In this document: piece by piece, positions 52,161-59,667 of the stretch
Numbering within the stretch: position 1 is the stretch's first letter
Layout: every line of letters begins with the position of its first letter
Source of the DNA: Oceanobacillus profundus
GTDB taxonomy: Bacteria; Bacillota; Bacilli; Bacillales; Amphibacillaceae
Assembly (NCBI RefSeq): GCF_003515705.1
Contig: NZ_QWEH01000002.1
Span: 407,707-471,706 of the forward strand
Reading direction: 5' to 3'
DNA: 64,000 nt
Program-made: the position numbers and the translations under genes
Notes under the pieces: model-generated
Seen by the model: only the letters and a program-made list of their open reading frames with translations
Databases searched by the model: none
Told to the model about the DNA's origin: nothing

Positions 52161-53255
52161 TTATATCAATGCATCTTCCTTATCTTTCTTAGAATCCCGA
52201 TACGTATTATAGAAGTGCATAATGATTGTCCGTAGTAATGCATAGAACGGTACCGCGAACAAAATACCGAGGAAGCCTGCAATGCTTCCGGCAGCAAGGA
52301 TAACTGTTATCACCGTTAACGGGTGCAATTGCAATACTTGTCCCATTACATTAGGTGAGATGACTGAACTCTCAATTTGCTGGGCGATGAACATAATTAA
52401 CGAAATCCAAATAAGATTCATCGGATCCTGAAATCCACCTACGATTAATGCGGGAATAACAGCTAGATACGGACCGAGAAAAGGAATAACATTGGTAATC
52501 ATCCCAAAAAGGGCAAATGCTAGAGCGTACTCCAACCCGATAATGAGATAGCCAATTAACAGCAATACTCCTACAAAGAAACTAACAAGTAACTGTCCTT
52601 GAATGAACGAAGATAAAACCTTATCCATCTTAACGAGTAAACTGCTAACATTTGCTGCTTTTTTCTTACTAAATACTTGTGTGATAAAAGGAATTAATTT
52701 ATCCCCATCCTTCAGCATGAAGAAAAGGAAGAACGGAATAAGTACAATTCCCATTGCAATTGAAACAACTTGCCCTAAAAAGCCACCAATAAAGCTTGGG
52801 ATATTATTTGCTATCCCTTCCAAATGTGTTGGGAGGTCAGCGACGAAGTCATTAATCATCGAAACTGCCTGCTCTGGAATAGCTTCATAGTTCTTTTGTA
52901 CCCACTGAATTGTTTCTTCAGCAAGTTTTACCATTTGTGGTATGCTGTCAATCATTGTAGAGAACTGATTCTGCGCAATCGGCCAAATGAAAATAATGAA
53001 TAACGTTGCAATTAAGATAAGTGTTAAGTACACAAATATAATCGAAAATATTCTATTTATTTTTAGACGCATGAACAAATGCATTAATGGCTTCGTTAAG
53101 TAGTACAAAATTCCAGCGCCAATGATTGGGAGTGCAACAGCACCAATCAATCTAATAACAGGAAAAAAGATGAAATGAGTAATTGAAACAAGCCAGATTA
53201 AGAGAAAAAGCATAATTAAAAAAAGCATTACTTGAAACCATCGTTTATGAACCAA
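52161..53255 (-). CDS. AI-2E family transporter-like permease
   Basis: Membrane protein of about 364 residues with the AI-2E (PerM/TqsA/YueF-like) layout: paired N-terminal helices, a long amphipathic region (about residues 85-145), and a C-terminal bundle. Family motifs are LIPFFLFFMLKDGDKLIPFI, GLEYALAFALFGMITNVIPFLGP and HPLTVITVILAAGSIAGFLG. Members range from autoinducer-2 exporters to Na+/Li+/H+ antiporters, so the substrate is open. The TTG start at 53255 lacks a strong ribosome binding site, so the exact start is uncertain. Confidence 0.85.
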   Translation of the reverse strand: MVHKRWFQVMLFLIMLFLLIWLVSITHFIFFPVIRLIGAVALPIIGAGILYYLTKPLMHLFMRLKINRIFSIIFVYLTLILIATLFIIFIWPIAQNQFSTMIDSIPQMVKLAEETIQWVQKNYEAIPEQAVSMINDFVADLPTHLEGIANNIPSFIGGFLGQVVSIAMGIVLIPFFLFFMLKDGDKLIPFITQVFSKKKAANVSSLLVKMDKVLSSFIQGQLLVSFFVGVLLLIGYLIIGLEYALAFALFGMITNVIPFLGPYLAVIPALIVGGFQDPMNLIWISLIMFIAQQIESSVISPNVMGQVLQLHPLTVITVILAAGSIAGFLGILFAVPFYALLRTIIMHFYNTYRDSKKDKEDALI

Positions 53256-53450
53256 TCAATATCACTACTTTCGACCATTTTTATTTCTATTTTACATGGA
53301 GAGGAAGATAATAGAAAGTATTTTGATACAATTGTGCCAACAATATTGCCTGTTTATACATATGGGTTGAAAAGAGTTTCATAGTATGCTGATGCTGAAG
53401 GGAAAACTTTTCATGTTTGTGCTTCGTCTAACTTAATAGGAGGGGAAATT

Positions 53451-54005
53451 GTGGATGAGTATATCGTAGAATCAATCGGAGCTGATGATAAAGCAATTAT
53501 GATTGATACAATGATGAAAAATTATGGACAAGATATTTTACAGCTTGTCTATTCGTACGTGAAAAATCAAACGATTGCAGAGGATTTGACACAGGATATT
53601 TTCATAAAATGTTATCGGAACTTACATACCTACAGGAAGAAGGCTAAATTGAAAACCTGGCTTTGGAGTATTGCAATCAATCATTGTAAAGATTATTTGA
53701 AAAGCTGGTATAACAAAAATGTAGTTCTTTCAAATGAGGTTCTCGATTCCGAGTTCGATGAAGCCAATCAACTAGAGAGCAAAGTTATTCAACAGGATGA
53801 GGATGATCGATTAGTCGCACATGTCATGTCTTTATCAGTTGAATTTAGAGAAGTTATTTATCTGTTTTACTTTGAAGAAATGCCAATTAAAGAGATTGCT
53901 AGCGTAACTGGTACCAATTCCAATACCGTAAAAACACGATTAAGACGTGCGAAGCAACTACTAAAAGAATATGGCTATTTGCCGAAAATATTCATAATCG
54001 CTTGA
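53451..54005 (+). CDS. ECF-type sigma factor next to a decayed FtsW-like gene
   Basis: Sigma factor of 184 residues. Region 2 lies at about residues 28-95 (AEDLTQDIFIKCYRNLHTYR and LKTWLWSIAINHCKDYLKSW) and region 4 at about 120-172 (EFREVIYLFYFEEMPIKEIA, TNSNTVKTRLRRAKQLL). The start is GTG at 53451, with an AGGAGGGG site 5 bases upstream. No intact anti-sigma gene follows; the next sequence is the remnant of an FtsW/RodA-type gene, whose relatives are sometimes encoded with ECF sigma factors. The last residues (YLPKIFIIA) may have been altered by the deletion downstream. Confidence 0.85.
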   Translation: MDEYIVESIGADDKAIMIDTMMKNYGQDILQLVYSYVKNQTIAEDLTQDIFIKCYRNLHTYRKKAKLKTWLWSIAINHCKDYLKSWYNKNVVLSNEVLDSEFDEANQLESKVIQQDEDDRLVAHVMSLSVEFREVIYLFYFEEMPIKEIASVTGTNSNTVKTRLRRAKQLLKEYGYLPKIFIIA

Positions 54006-54470
54006 TGGGATACTCGAAACCAGAGCAATTCACCTCTGACGAAGGTTATTTTTATTTGATAATTAAACAACAACTACAGCATCTAAATTGGTTTGGGAAA
54101 GTCCGATATGCAATTATTCCTATATGAAGGACATACCGATTTTGTTTTTCTCAATCTGTTAGCTCAGTACGGATTGGTACTGTCTTTTTTTATCATTCTC
54201 ATTTTGCTTCTTTTAATAAGTAGACTAATTGCTGTTAGTAATATGATGAAAGATTCGTTTGGAAAACTCCTGACGATTGGTGGAATTGCGCTCATTACGA
54301 TTGAATTAATCTACAATATCGGGATGAATTTTGGGTACTTGCCTTTAGCTGGTATGCCACTGCCGTTTATTAGTTATGGCTTGATGCCAACATTGATTCA
54401 TGCAATTGTTATTGGTGTTGTTCTAAGTGCTTATCGACAAAAAGATTTACAATTTAATATCCATTCGTAG
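54005..54470 (+). pseudogene. Remnant of an FtsW/RodA/SpoVE-family gene
   Basis: The C-terminal part of a SEDS-family membrane protein is readable in two frames. From 54005 the first frame gives GYSKPEQF and EGYFYLIIKQQLQHLNWFGK. After about 54098 the second frame gives LYEGHTDFVFLNLLAQYGLV, further helices and the SEDS signature GMPLPFISYG. The EGHTDFVF loop and this signature identify the family. About 250 or more N-terminal residues are missing and a one-base shift separates the two halves. A TTG at 54093 could still translate a 125-residue fragment. Confidence 0.75.
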
Positions 54471-54485
54471 GAAGGAACGAAGCTT

Positions 54486-55046
54486 ATGCATTTGACTATT
54501 AACATTGTATTTTTTGGAACAATATTAATACTTTTATATATAGTGATCGATTTGATTCGCAATAAAGGAAGAAATCTGTTAAGGAAATTTATTTTTTATA
54601 CGTTTATGTTTTATTTTGTGTATGTCCTGCAGCTTACAATGGGAGGGATCACCATACCGCCGTTGGAAGCGAGAATGATTAAAGTGCAGTGGATACCTTT
54701 CTTTTTTGTCAATGACTGGGTGATGCATTATCAGGCAAATGGTTTAGATTTCTATTTTTGGAATTCGGTGAAATTAACATTCTATAATTTGATCATGCTC
54801 GTACCATTTGGAGTCTATTTAGCACTTTTATTTCAAGTTAAACAAATTTCGAAAGCAGCATTAATGATCGTTATTCTCAGTTTAGCAATTGAAGTTTTCC
54901 AATTAATCCTCAGTTATTTTGGAGTTATTTGGGCGAGAGGATTTGATGTCGATGATATACTTTTAAATACGTTTGGTGGTGTGATAGGTTTTATGTGTAT
55001 GCGAGTAGCTATGAGATTCAGGAGACGCATTCAGCATAAATATTAA
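54486..55046 (+). CDS. VanZ-family membrane protein
   Basis: Membrane protein of 186 residues with five hydrophobic segments. The family pattern is visible as KVQWIPFFFVNDW near residue 64, SVKLTFYNLIMLVPFGVYLALLF near 98, IEVFQLIL near 138 and the acidic RGFDVDDILLNTFGGVIGF near 154. VanZ relatives can raise teicoplanin or lipoglycopeptide tolerance, but most chromosomal copies have no known role. A GGAAGGAACG site precedes the ATG. Confidence 0.87.
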   Translation: MHLTINIVFFGTILILLYIVIDLIRNKGRNLLRKFIFYTFMFYFVYVLQLTMGGITIPPLEARMIKVQWIPFFFVNDWVMHYQANGLDFYFWNSVKLTFYNLIMLVPFGVYLALLFQVKQISKAALMIVILSLAIEVFQLILSYFGVIWARGFDVDDILLNTFGGVIGFMCMRVAMRFRRRIQHKY

Positions 55047-55050
55047 AATG

Positions 55051-55096
55051 AATATAAGCTTAGCGTGCAGCTGGAACTGCCCTAAGCTTATTTTTT
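55051..55096 (+). terminator. Intrinsic terminator after the VanZ gene
   Basis: ATAAGCTTAG / CTAAGCTTAT arms enclose an inner GCAG/CTGC pair and are followed by TTTTTTG. Confidence 0.85.
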
Positions 55097-55253
55097 GATG
55101 GGGGTAGGCAAGAATCTTTTAGCTTGCTGTCGAAGTGTAATGTGGTTAATAGAAGGAAAATAGAGGGAAGCCCTTTATCAAATAGAGGAATTCATGAAAG
55201 AAATAGCGAAATATATATGTTAGATTGAAAAGTTTTTTAGGGGAGAATAAACG

Positions 55254-55652
55254 ATGACAAAGGGCCTTATTCATCATGTGGAAATTAACGTGTCAAATTT
55301 GGAAGGTTCAATAGCATTTTGGGGTTGGTTATTGGAGGAATTGGGATATGAGCTTTACCAAAGTTGGAACGAGGGACGCAGTTGGAAGCTAGAGGACAGT
55401 TACCTCGTTTTTGTTCAAACTGAGGAAATTTATCTAGACGCTTCCTACCATCGGAAGCGTGTTGGTCTTAATCATCTTGCTTTTTACGCTAAATCACGTG
55501 AACATGTTGATGTAATGACAAAGCGATTAGAGCAAAAGGGCATTTCCATTTTATACAGGGAGCATCATCCCTTTGCTGGTGGAAAGAAGCATTATGCTGT
55601 TTTTTTCGAGGATCCAGATAGAATAAAGGTGGAGCTTGTCGCAACCGTTTAA
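55254..55652 (+). CDS. VOC/glyoxalase-fold protein
   Basis: Protein of 132 residues from the vicinal oxygen chelate superfamily. Metal-ligand-like positions are the His pair in LIHHVEINV near residue 7, His in RVGLNHLAFYA near 73, and the Glu in DPDRIKVELVA near 127. FFEDPDRIKVELV is the classic C-terminal strand. It could be a lyase, dioxygenase or resistance protein; nothing nearby resolves this. An AGGGGAG site precedes the ATG. Separate from the VOC gene at 26600. Confidence 0.8.
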   Translation: MTKGLIHHVEINVSNLEGSIAFWGWLLEELGYELYQSWNEGRSWKLEDSYLVFVQTEEIYLDASYHRKRVGLNHLAFYAKSREHVDVMTKRLEQKGISILYREHHPFAGGKKHYAVFFEDPDRIKVELVATV

Positions 55653-55748
55653 TTGTTGGTTCAATTTTTAAAGCATAATTGCATATTATATACTATAAAA
55701 GTTATGTGAGAGCTTATTAGTTGTAAACCGAAAAGGGGGAGATGAACA

Positions 55749-56087
55749 ATGGACAAAAAACACAATGATTTAATCGGTGAGATACTCGAAGCAGCTGGTG
55801 AAAAAGATAATTTTAACTTAAAGGGTGCGGGAAGGCCGTTGCCAAAGGGATATGTGGAAAGAGATATTTTTCAAAACTTCCAGCAGATTGCAAAAGATGC
55901 AGGGTACTTGCCGTATTGGCTGAAGATTCAAAAGCAAATTGCGGCCATGTTGTTAACTGCTAAAACGCAAAAAGACATAAAGAAAATTAATAAGAAAATC
56001 AAAGAGTATAATACTGTTTGTCCCCCATCCATGCAAAAGCTCCCAGTTGAGCTGGATAAGCTAGAGGAGGCTAAAGTAATCTGGTAA
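55749..56087 (+). CDS. DUF1992 (DnaJ-related) protein
   Basis: Small basic cytosolic protein of 112 residues. The family pattern includes LIGEILEAAGEKDNFNLKGAG, GRPLPKGYVERDIFQNF and a YLPYWLKIQKQIA helix, typical of DUF1992, the DnaJ homologue subfamily C member 28 domain. It lacks a J domain. The start ATG has an AAAGGGGGAGATG region upstream. Function is unknown. Confidence 0.83.
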   Translation: MDKKHNDLIGEILEAAGEKDNFNLKGAGRPLPKGYVERDIFQNFQQIAKDAGYLPYWLKIQKQIAAMLLTAKTQKDIKKINKKIKEYNTVCPPSMQKLPVELDKLEEAKVIW

Positions 56088-56127
56088 GGTATTTGTTGCC
56101 AGTCAACACTATAAGGGAGGAGATTAT

Positions 56128-56598
56128 GTGATTCTCCAAAAAGGGATTACAGGAAAAACTCAAAACTCAAATGATTTGCCAAAACCAGATGGGAAAGACT
56201 TTAAGCGATTATGCTATACACTTATCGCGCAGCTAGGTGGGAGCGTAAAAGCATTTACACAACCGCAAATCGATACAAATTATTTTCATGTCGATCTGGA
56301 GGTTTTTAATAAGCGATTGCATCTGCTCTTAAATGAGAATTATCCATATCTTGCTGTTGCAAGTGAGGTTGATTTTTTTAACATAACTTTTATTGATGTG
56401 CCAATATTAACAAAGCAATTTGCACCTTACTATACAATTTTGCTGAAAGCGGAATTGAATGAGCGAATTCAGCTCAGGTCAGGACGTAAAAAGGGTGCTT
56501 TACTTAACGAAAATGAATTGATTCAAGAAGAATTAGCTGACTTAGTCTATTGGCAGCCTGAAACAGTTGGTCATGTGTTGTTCAATCATTGGGATTAA
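56128..56598 (+). CDS. Hypothetical cytosolic protein before an AAA ATPase
   Basis: Protein of 156 residues with a GTG start; an AGGGAGGAG site lies about 6 bases upstream. Sequence is mixed alpha/beta without membrane helices: FKRLCYTLIAQLGGSVKAF, then a hydrophobic LHLLLNENYPYLAVASE strand and a C-terminal LVYWQPETVGHVLFNHWD segment. I do not recognise the family. It ends 87 bases before the ATPase gene, so a functional link is possible but not shown. Confidence 0.65.
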   Translation: MILQKGITGKTQNSNDLPKPDGKDFKRLCYTLIAQLGGSVKAFTQPQIDTNYFHVDLEVFNKRLHLLLNENYPYLAVASEVDFFNITFIDVPILTKQFAPYYTILLKAELNERIQLRSGRKKGALLNENELIQEELADLVYWQPETVGHVLFNHWD

Positions 56599-56684
56599 GC
56601 AGACTCGGAAGTCTTAGATTTTTCATTTGCTTGTCCAGATGCAATGGCGTGACTAGATTACATATACGTATAGGGAGGGAAAAA

Positions 56685-57446
56685 ATGAAATTAAATCAAG
56701 AGGATCAATTTATTAAAGAGATTCAATTACATAAAGATAGTATTCATTCATACGACACATTTCCATTCGATCTTCCGGTTATTAAAAATTTAAAAAGGTT
56801 ATTATTCCACCCGAACGTAACCTATATTATAGGAGAAAATGGAATGGGGAAATCAACCTTGCTGGAAGGGATTGCAATTGCACTTGGATTTAATCCAGAA
56901 GGTGGAACGAAGAATTTTAATTTCTCAAGCTTTGACTCGCATTCAAATTTAGATCAGTTTTTAAGAATCGCAAAGGGGCCATACCTGCCTAATGATAGCT
57001 TCTTCTTTAGAGCGGAATCCTTTTACAATGTTGCGAGCAATATTGAAGAAATGGATATGGATGCGTCACCATATAGTGGATCAAGAATTATCGATTCATT
57101 TGGTGGTAAATCTCTTCACGAACAATCACATGGTGAATCTTTTTTTGCAACATTTACGAATCGCTTCCGTGGCCAAGGCTTGTATATCCTTGATGAACCA
57201 GAAGCAGCATTATCTCCAATAAGACAATTATCAATGCTTGTAAGAATCCACGAGCTCGTTAATCAAGGATCACAATTTATCATTTCCACACATTCACCGA
57301 TTCTTATGGCTTATCCAGATGCACGAATCATTCAGCTTACGGAGGACGGTATGGAAAAACAGCGTTTAGAAGATACAGAGCATTATAAAGTGATGAAGCA
57401 ATTTTTTGATGATAAAGATAGATTACTGCATCACCTGTTTCAATGA
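56685..57446 (+). CDS. AAA/ABC-type ATPase
   Basis: Stand-alone cytosolic ATPase of 253 residues. Walker A is YIIGENGMGKSTLLEGIA near residue 48, a HGESFFATF signature-like motif lies near 152 and Walker B is LYILDEPEAALSP near 168, followed by the switch His in FIISTHSPILM. This layout is of the AAA_21/AAA_23 group related to SMC/RecF and ABC ATPases, without membrane partners. These can be DNA-repair, defence or regulatory ATPases. The AGGGAGGGA site sets the ATG at 56685. It overlaps the start region of the GNAT gene. Confidence 0.8.
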   Translation: MKLNQEDQFIKEIQLHKDSIHSYDTFPFDLPVIKNLKRLLFHPNVTYIIGENGMGKSTLLEGIAIALGFNPEGGTKNFNFSSFDSHSNLDQFLRIAKGPYLPNDSFFFRAESFYNVASNIEEMDMDASPYSGSRIIDSFGGKSLHEQSHGESFFATFTNRFRGQGLYILDEPEAALSPIRQLSMLVRIHELVNQGSQFIISTHSPILMAYPDARIIQLTEDGMEKQRLEDTEHYKVMKQFFDDKDRLLHHLFQ

Positions 57447-57466
57447 TATTGAATAGGAGTGAGGCT

Positions 57467-58027
57467 ATGAAAGCACCAGATTTAACGAGTGAAACAAAAC
57501 GATTAATTATTCGACCATATCAGAAGCAGGATTATGAAAATTGGTATACTCAATTTAGTCGGCGATTGCCATCGCAATCCAAATACGATGAAGGTTATAT
57601 TGACATGTCTCGTTTTACAAAGGATTGGTTTAGTAAATGGGTCCAAGGGTTCCGTGAAGGTGCAAAAAAAGATGATATGTATATTTTGGGTGTTTTTCGA
57701 AAAGAAGATGGAGCCAATGTTGGGACTGTCGAGTTATCGACAATATTACGGGCGAAATACCAATGGGCTATGATGGGATATTTTATACATAATCAGTTTT
57801 GGGAGAAGGGGTATGGAAAAGAAAGTGTTATTGCTGCCACACATTTATTTTTTAAACAATTAAACTATCATCGTATCGAACTGCATATCAATATGGATAA
57901 CGAGCCGTCGATTCGATTAGCAGAAAGTGCTGGTTTTATTTATGAATGTACAAGAAATGAATTTACTTACGAGCGTGGACGTTGGACAGATTTATTAATC
58001 TATTATCGGAATAACGACTCATTATGA
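57467..58027 (+). CDS. GNAT-family N-acetyltransferase (RimJ/RimL type)
   Basis: Acetyl-CoA dependent acetyltransferase of 186 residues. The RimJ-like order is clear: TKRLIIRPYQKQDYENWY at the start, NVGTVELSTI near residue 85, the acetyl-CoA loop in NQFWEKGYGKESVIAATHLF near 110 and RIELHINMDNEPSIRLAESA near 135, then GFIYECTRNEF. Substrate may be a ribosomal protein N-terminus or a small molecule. The ATG at 57467 fits the AGGAGTGAG site better than the ATG at 57443. Confidence 0.88.
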   Translation: MKAPDLTSETKRLIIRPYQKQDYENWYTQFSRRLPSQSKYDEGYIDMSRFTKDWFSKWVQGFREGAKKDDMYILGVFRKEDGANVGTVELSTILRAKYQWAMMGYFIHNQFWEKGYGKESVIAATHLFFKQLNYHRIELHINMDNEPSIRLAESAGFIYECTRNEFTYERGRWTDLLIYYRNNDSL

Positions 58028-58063
58028 AAAGGCATACGTAACTTCTAGAAAAGGAGAGAGAAG

Positions 58064-58330
58064 ATGGGGACCGTCATTCGCTGGTTGCTGGCGATATTTT
58101 TTACATACTTTGCAACTATTACACTACAAACAGGACTGGAATTGCTTAGTGCTTCAAGAGAAGATGGAGCAATTGCAGTTCGATTCCTATCTTTTGAAAT
58201 AAATAATCAAGTTGATTCGGAAAACATGGCATCCTATACGATTGCATTCTTTGCAGGAGCGCTTGTTGCTATGATACTTGCGCTCAGCCTTATGAGAGAT
58301 GCCTTTTCTAGTCTAAAGGGAAAAAGTTAA
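58064..58330 (+). CDS. Two-helix small membrane protein
   Basis: Protein of 88 residues with hydrophobic helices at about residues 5-27 and 57-79, separated by a polar acidic region (SASREDGAIAVRF and NNQVDSENM). A strong AAAAGGAGAGAG site precedes the ATG. No family is recognised. It is separated from the GNAT gene by 36 bases and may be in the same transcript. Confidence 0.65.
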   Translation: MGTVIRWLLAIFFTYFATITLQTGLELLSASREDGAIAVRFLSFEINNQVDSENMASYTIAFFAGALVAMILALSLMRDAFSSLKGKS

Positions 58331-58500
58331 TTGGGATTTTAAAAAAAGGGCTTGGAAGTGAATCTCGCAGTATTGAAACAAAGAGCCGTCATCTCAAAAG
58401 AGAATCCTGCTCCAGTTATTAATTGCCTTTATTAAAAAATGATTCTGTTCGTGTTGGCATTTCCAAAAAACAGAGAATAATACATTGCAATTCATTGTAC

Positions 58501-59082
58501 CTATTTTAATTTAAGAACTTTTTTTTGAATAGCAAGTATAAAAGGTGGGTCATTTTTTTGATTAATAAAGCCATAGCGTAAGACATTAAACTGCTTTTGA
58601 TCTAGTTGAAGCAGGTACTTTAATAGTCCTTCTTTTTCTTCCTTGCCACCTTCATGACCGTGGTATACAACAAGAACGACAAGTCCATCTTTTTTCAAAC
58701 GGTTTAAAATAGCATCTACAGCAGTCACCGTTGAATCAGGTGTTGTAATTACTGTTTTATCGCTTCTAGGTAAATAACCGAGGTTGAAAATCGCACCCGC
58801 AATTTCTTCATTTTTATCCTTTGGAAAATAATCCAGAATTCTTTCATGACTATCGTGGATTAAAGATACATTGGAGCAATTATTGTTAATTAATACTTTT
58901 CTCGTATTTGCAATTGCTTGGTCCTGTATATCAAAGGCATAAACATGACCGTTTTCACCGACTAGCTTACTGAAGAATAAGGTATCATTTCCATTTCCGC
59001 ACGTTGCGTCAATTACCTTTTCACCCGATTGTATCGTTTCTTCTAATAAATAATGAGCATAATTTAGAATTCCTTTTAGCAT
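58501..59082 (-). CDS. mnmM: tRNA nm5U methyltransferase-like protein YtqB/MnmM
   Basis: SAM-dependent methyltransferase of 193 residues. SAM motifs are VIDATCGNGNDTLFFSKLV near residue 23 and VYAFDIQDQAI near 47. The GAIFNLGYLPRSDK motif near 95 has the NLGYLP signature of the YtqB group. B. subtilis YtqB, renamed MnmM, methylates nm5(s2)U to mnm5(s2)U at tRNA wobble position 34. VVYHGHEGGKEE near 137 completes the family pattern. It is divergent from the leuS T-box leader. Confidence 0.88.
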   Translation of the reverse strand: MLKGILNYAHYLLEETIQSGEKVIDATCGNGNDTLFFSKLVGENGHVYAFDIQDQAIANTRKVLINNNCSNVSLIHDSHERILDYFPKDKNEEIAGAIFNLGYLPRSDKTVITTPDSTVTAVDAILNRLKKDGLVVLVVYHGHEGGKEEKEGLLKYLLQLDQKQFNVLRYGFINQKNDPPFILAIQKKVLKLK

Positions 59083-59193
59083 ATATGCAGCACATTCCTT
59101 TTCATTAGATTTATCTCTTCCTTCATGTTATCACGAAAATGCCAATCAAGAAATGCAGTAAAAACTGAGGCGAACCTTTAAAATGAGGTTACC

Positions 59194-59222
59194 TTGACAA
59201 TAGTTACCGGATTCATTATAAT
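59194..59222 (+). promoter_or_regulatory. leuS promoter
   Basis: TTGACA (59194-59199) and TATAAT (59217-59222) are both consensus with a 17-base spacer. Confidence 0.85.
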
Positions 59223-59227
59223 TCGGT

Positions 59228-59480
59228 TAAATAATCTAACGACTTTGATAAGGATTAGTAGTAATTTTTTTCAGGCATAGAGAGGCAGTGCTCGGTGGAA
59301 ACTGCCGTTGAAAGATTTTATGAACTCACCTTTAATGTTGCAGGAATGAATAGGAGTAATTCCTGCCGTCTATCCACGTTAAAGATAACAAGTGAACGCG
59401 AATATATGCGTTAATTTGGGTGGTACCGCGGGAGATACAGCTTCTCGTCCCTTTTCTGGGGATGAGTGGCTTTTTTTTTC
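59228..59480 (+). ncRNA. T-box leader of leuS, leucine specifier CUC
   Basis: A full tRNA-sensing T-box is present. Stem I contains the specifier loop GAACTCACC with CTC at 59325-59327. The conserved T-box GGGTGGTACCGCG lies at 59418-59430. The following terminator (CTCGTCCC / GGGGATGAG, then a nine-base T-run) ends near 59479. Uncharged tRNA-Leu should stabilise the antiterminator and allow leuS transcription. Confidence 0.94.
59442..59480 (+). terminator. T-box terminator
   Basis: CTCGTCCC and GGGGATGAG form the stem, followed by nine T residues. Confidence 0.85.
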
Positions 59481-59509
59481 GCAGATAAGAAAGTGTTAGA
59501 CTTTCTTAT

Positions 59510-59625
59510 CTGCATAAGTGCAACTAAGGCATCGCCTAAATACTTGCACTCCAAAGTATAAGTGCTTCTAAAAAAGCAAAGAACGCTTTCGTAAGAATCC
59601 CTTTAACGAATGCCAAGTTTTCTAA
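59510..59625. repeat. Copy of the GTGCAACTAAGGCATCGCC repeat in the leuS leader
   Basis: Conserved ends match 41318-41432; the inner hairpin is partly decayed. It lies between the T-box terminator and the leuS start codon. A separate hairpin (GCAGATAAGAAAG / CTTTCTTATCTGC, 59481-59512) abuts its left end. Confidence 0.82.
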
Positions 59626-59667
59626 TGGAAAATACAAGCGTTGTACAGCGAAAGGAAGGAAAATTAG

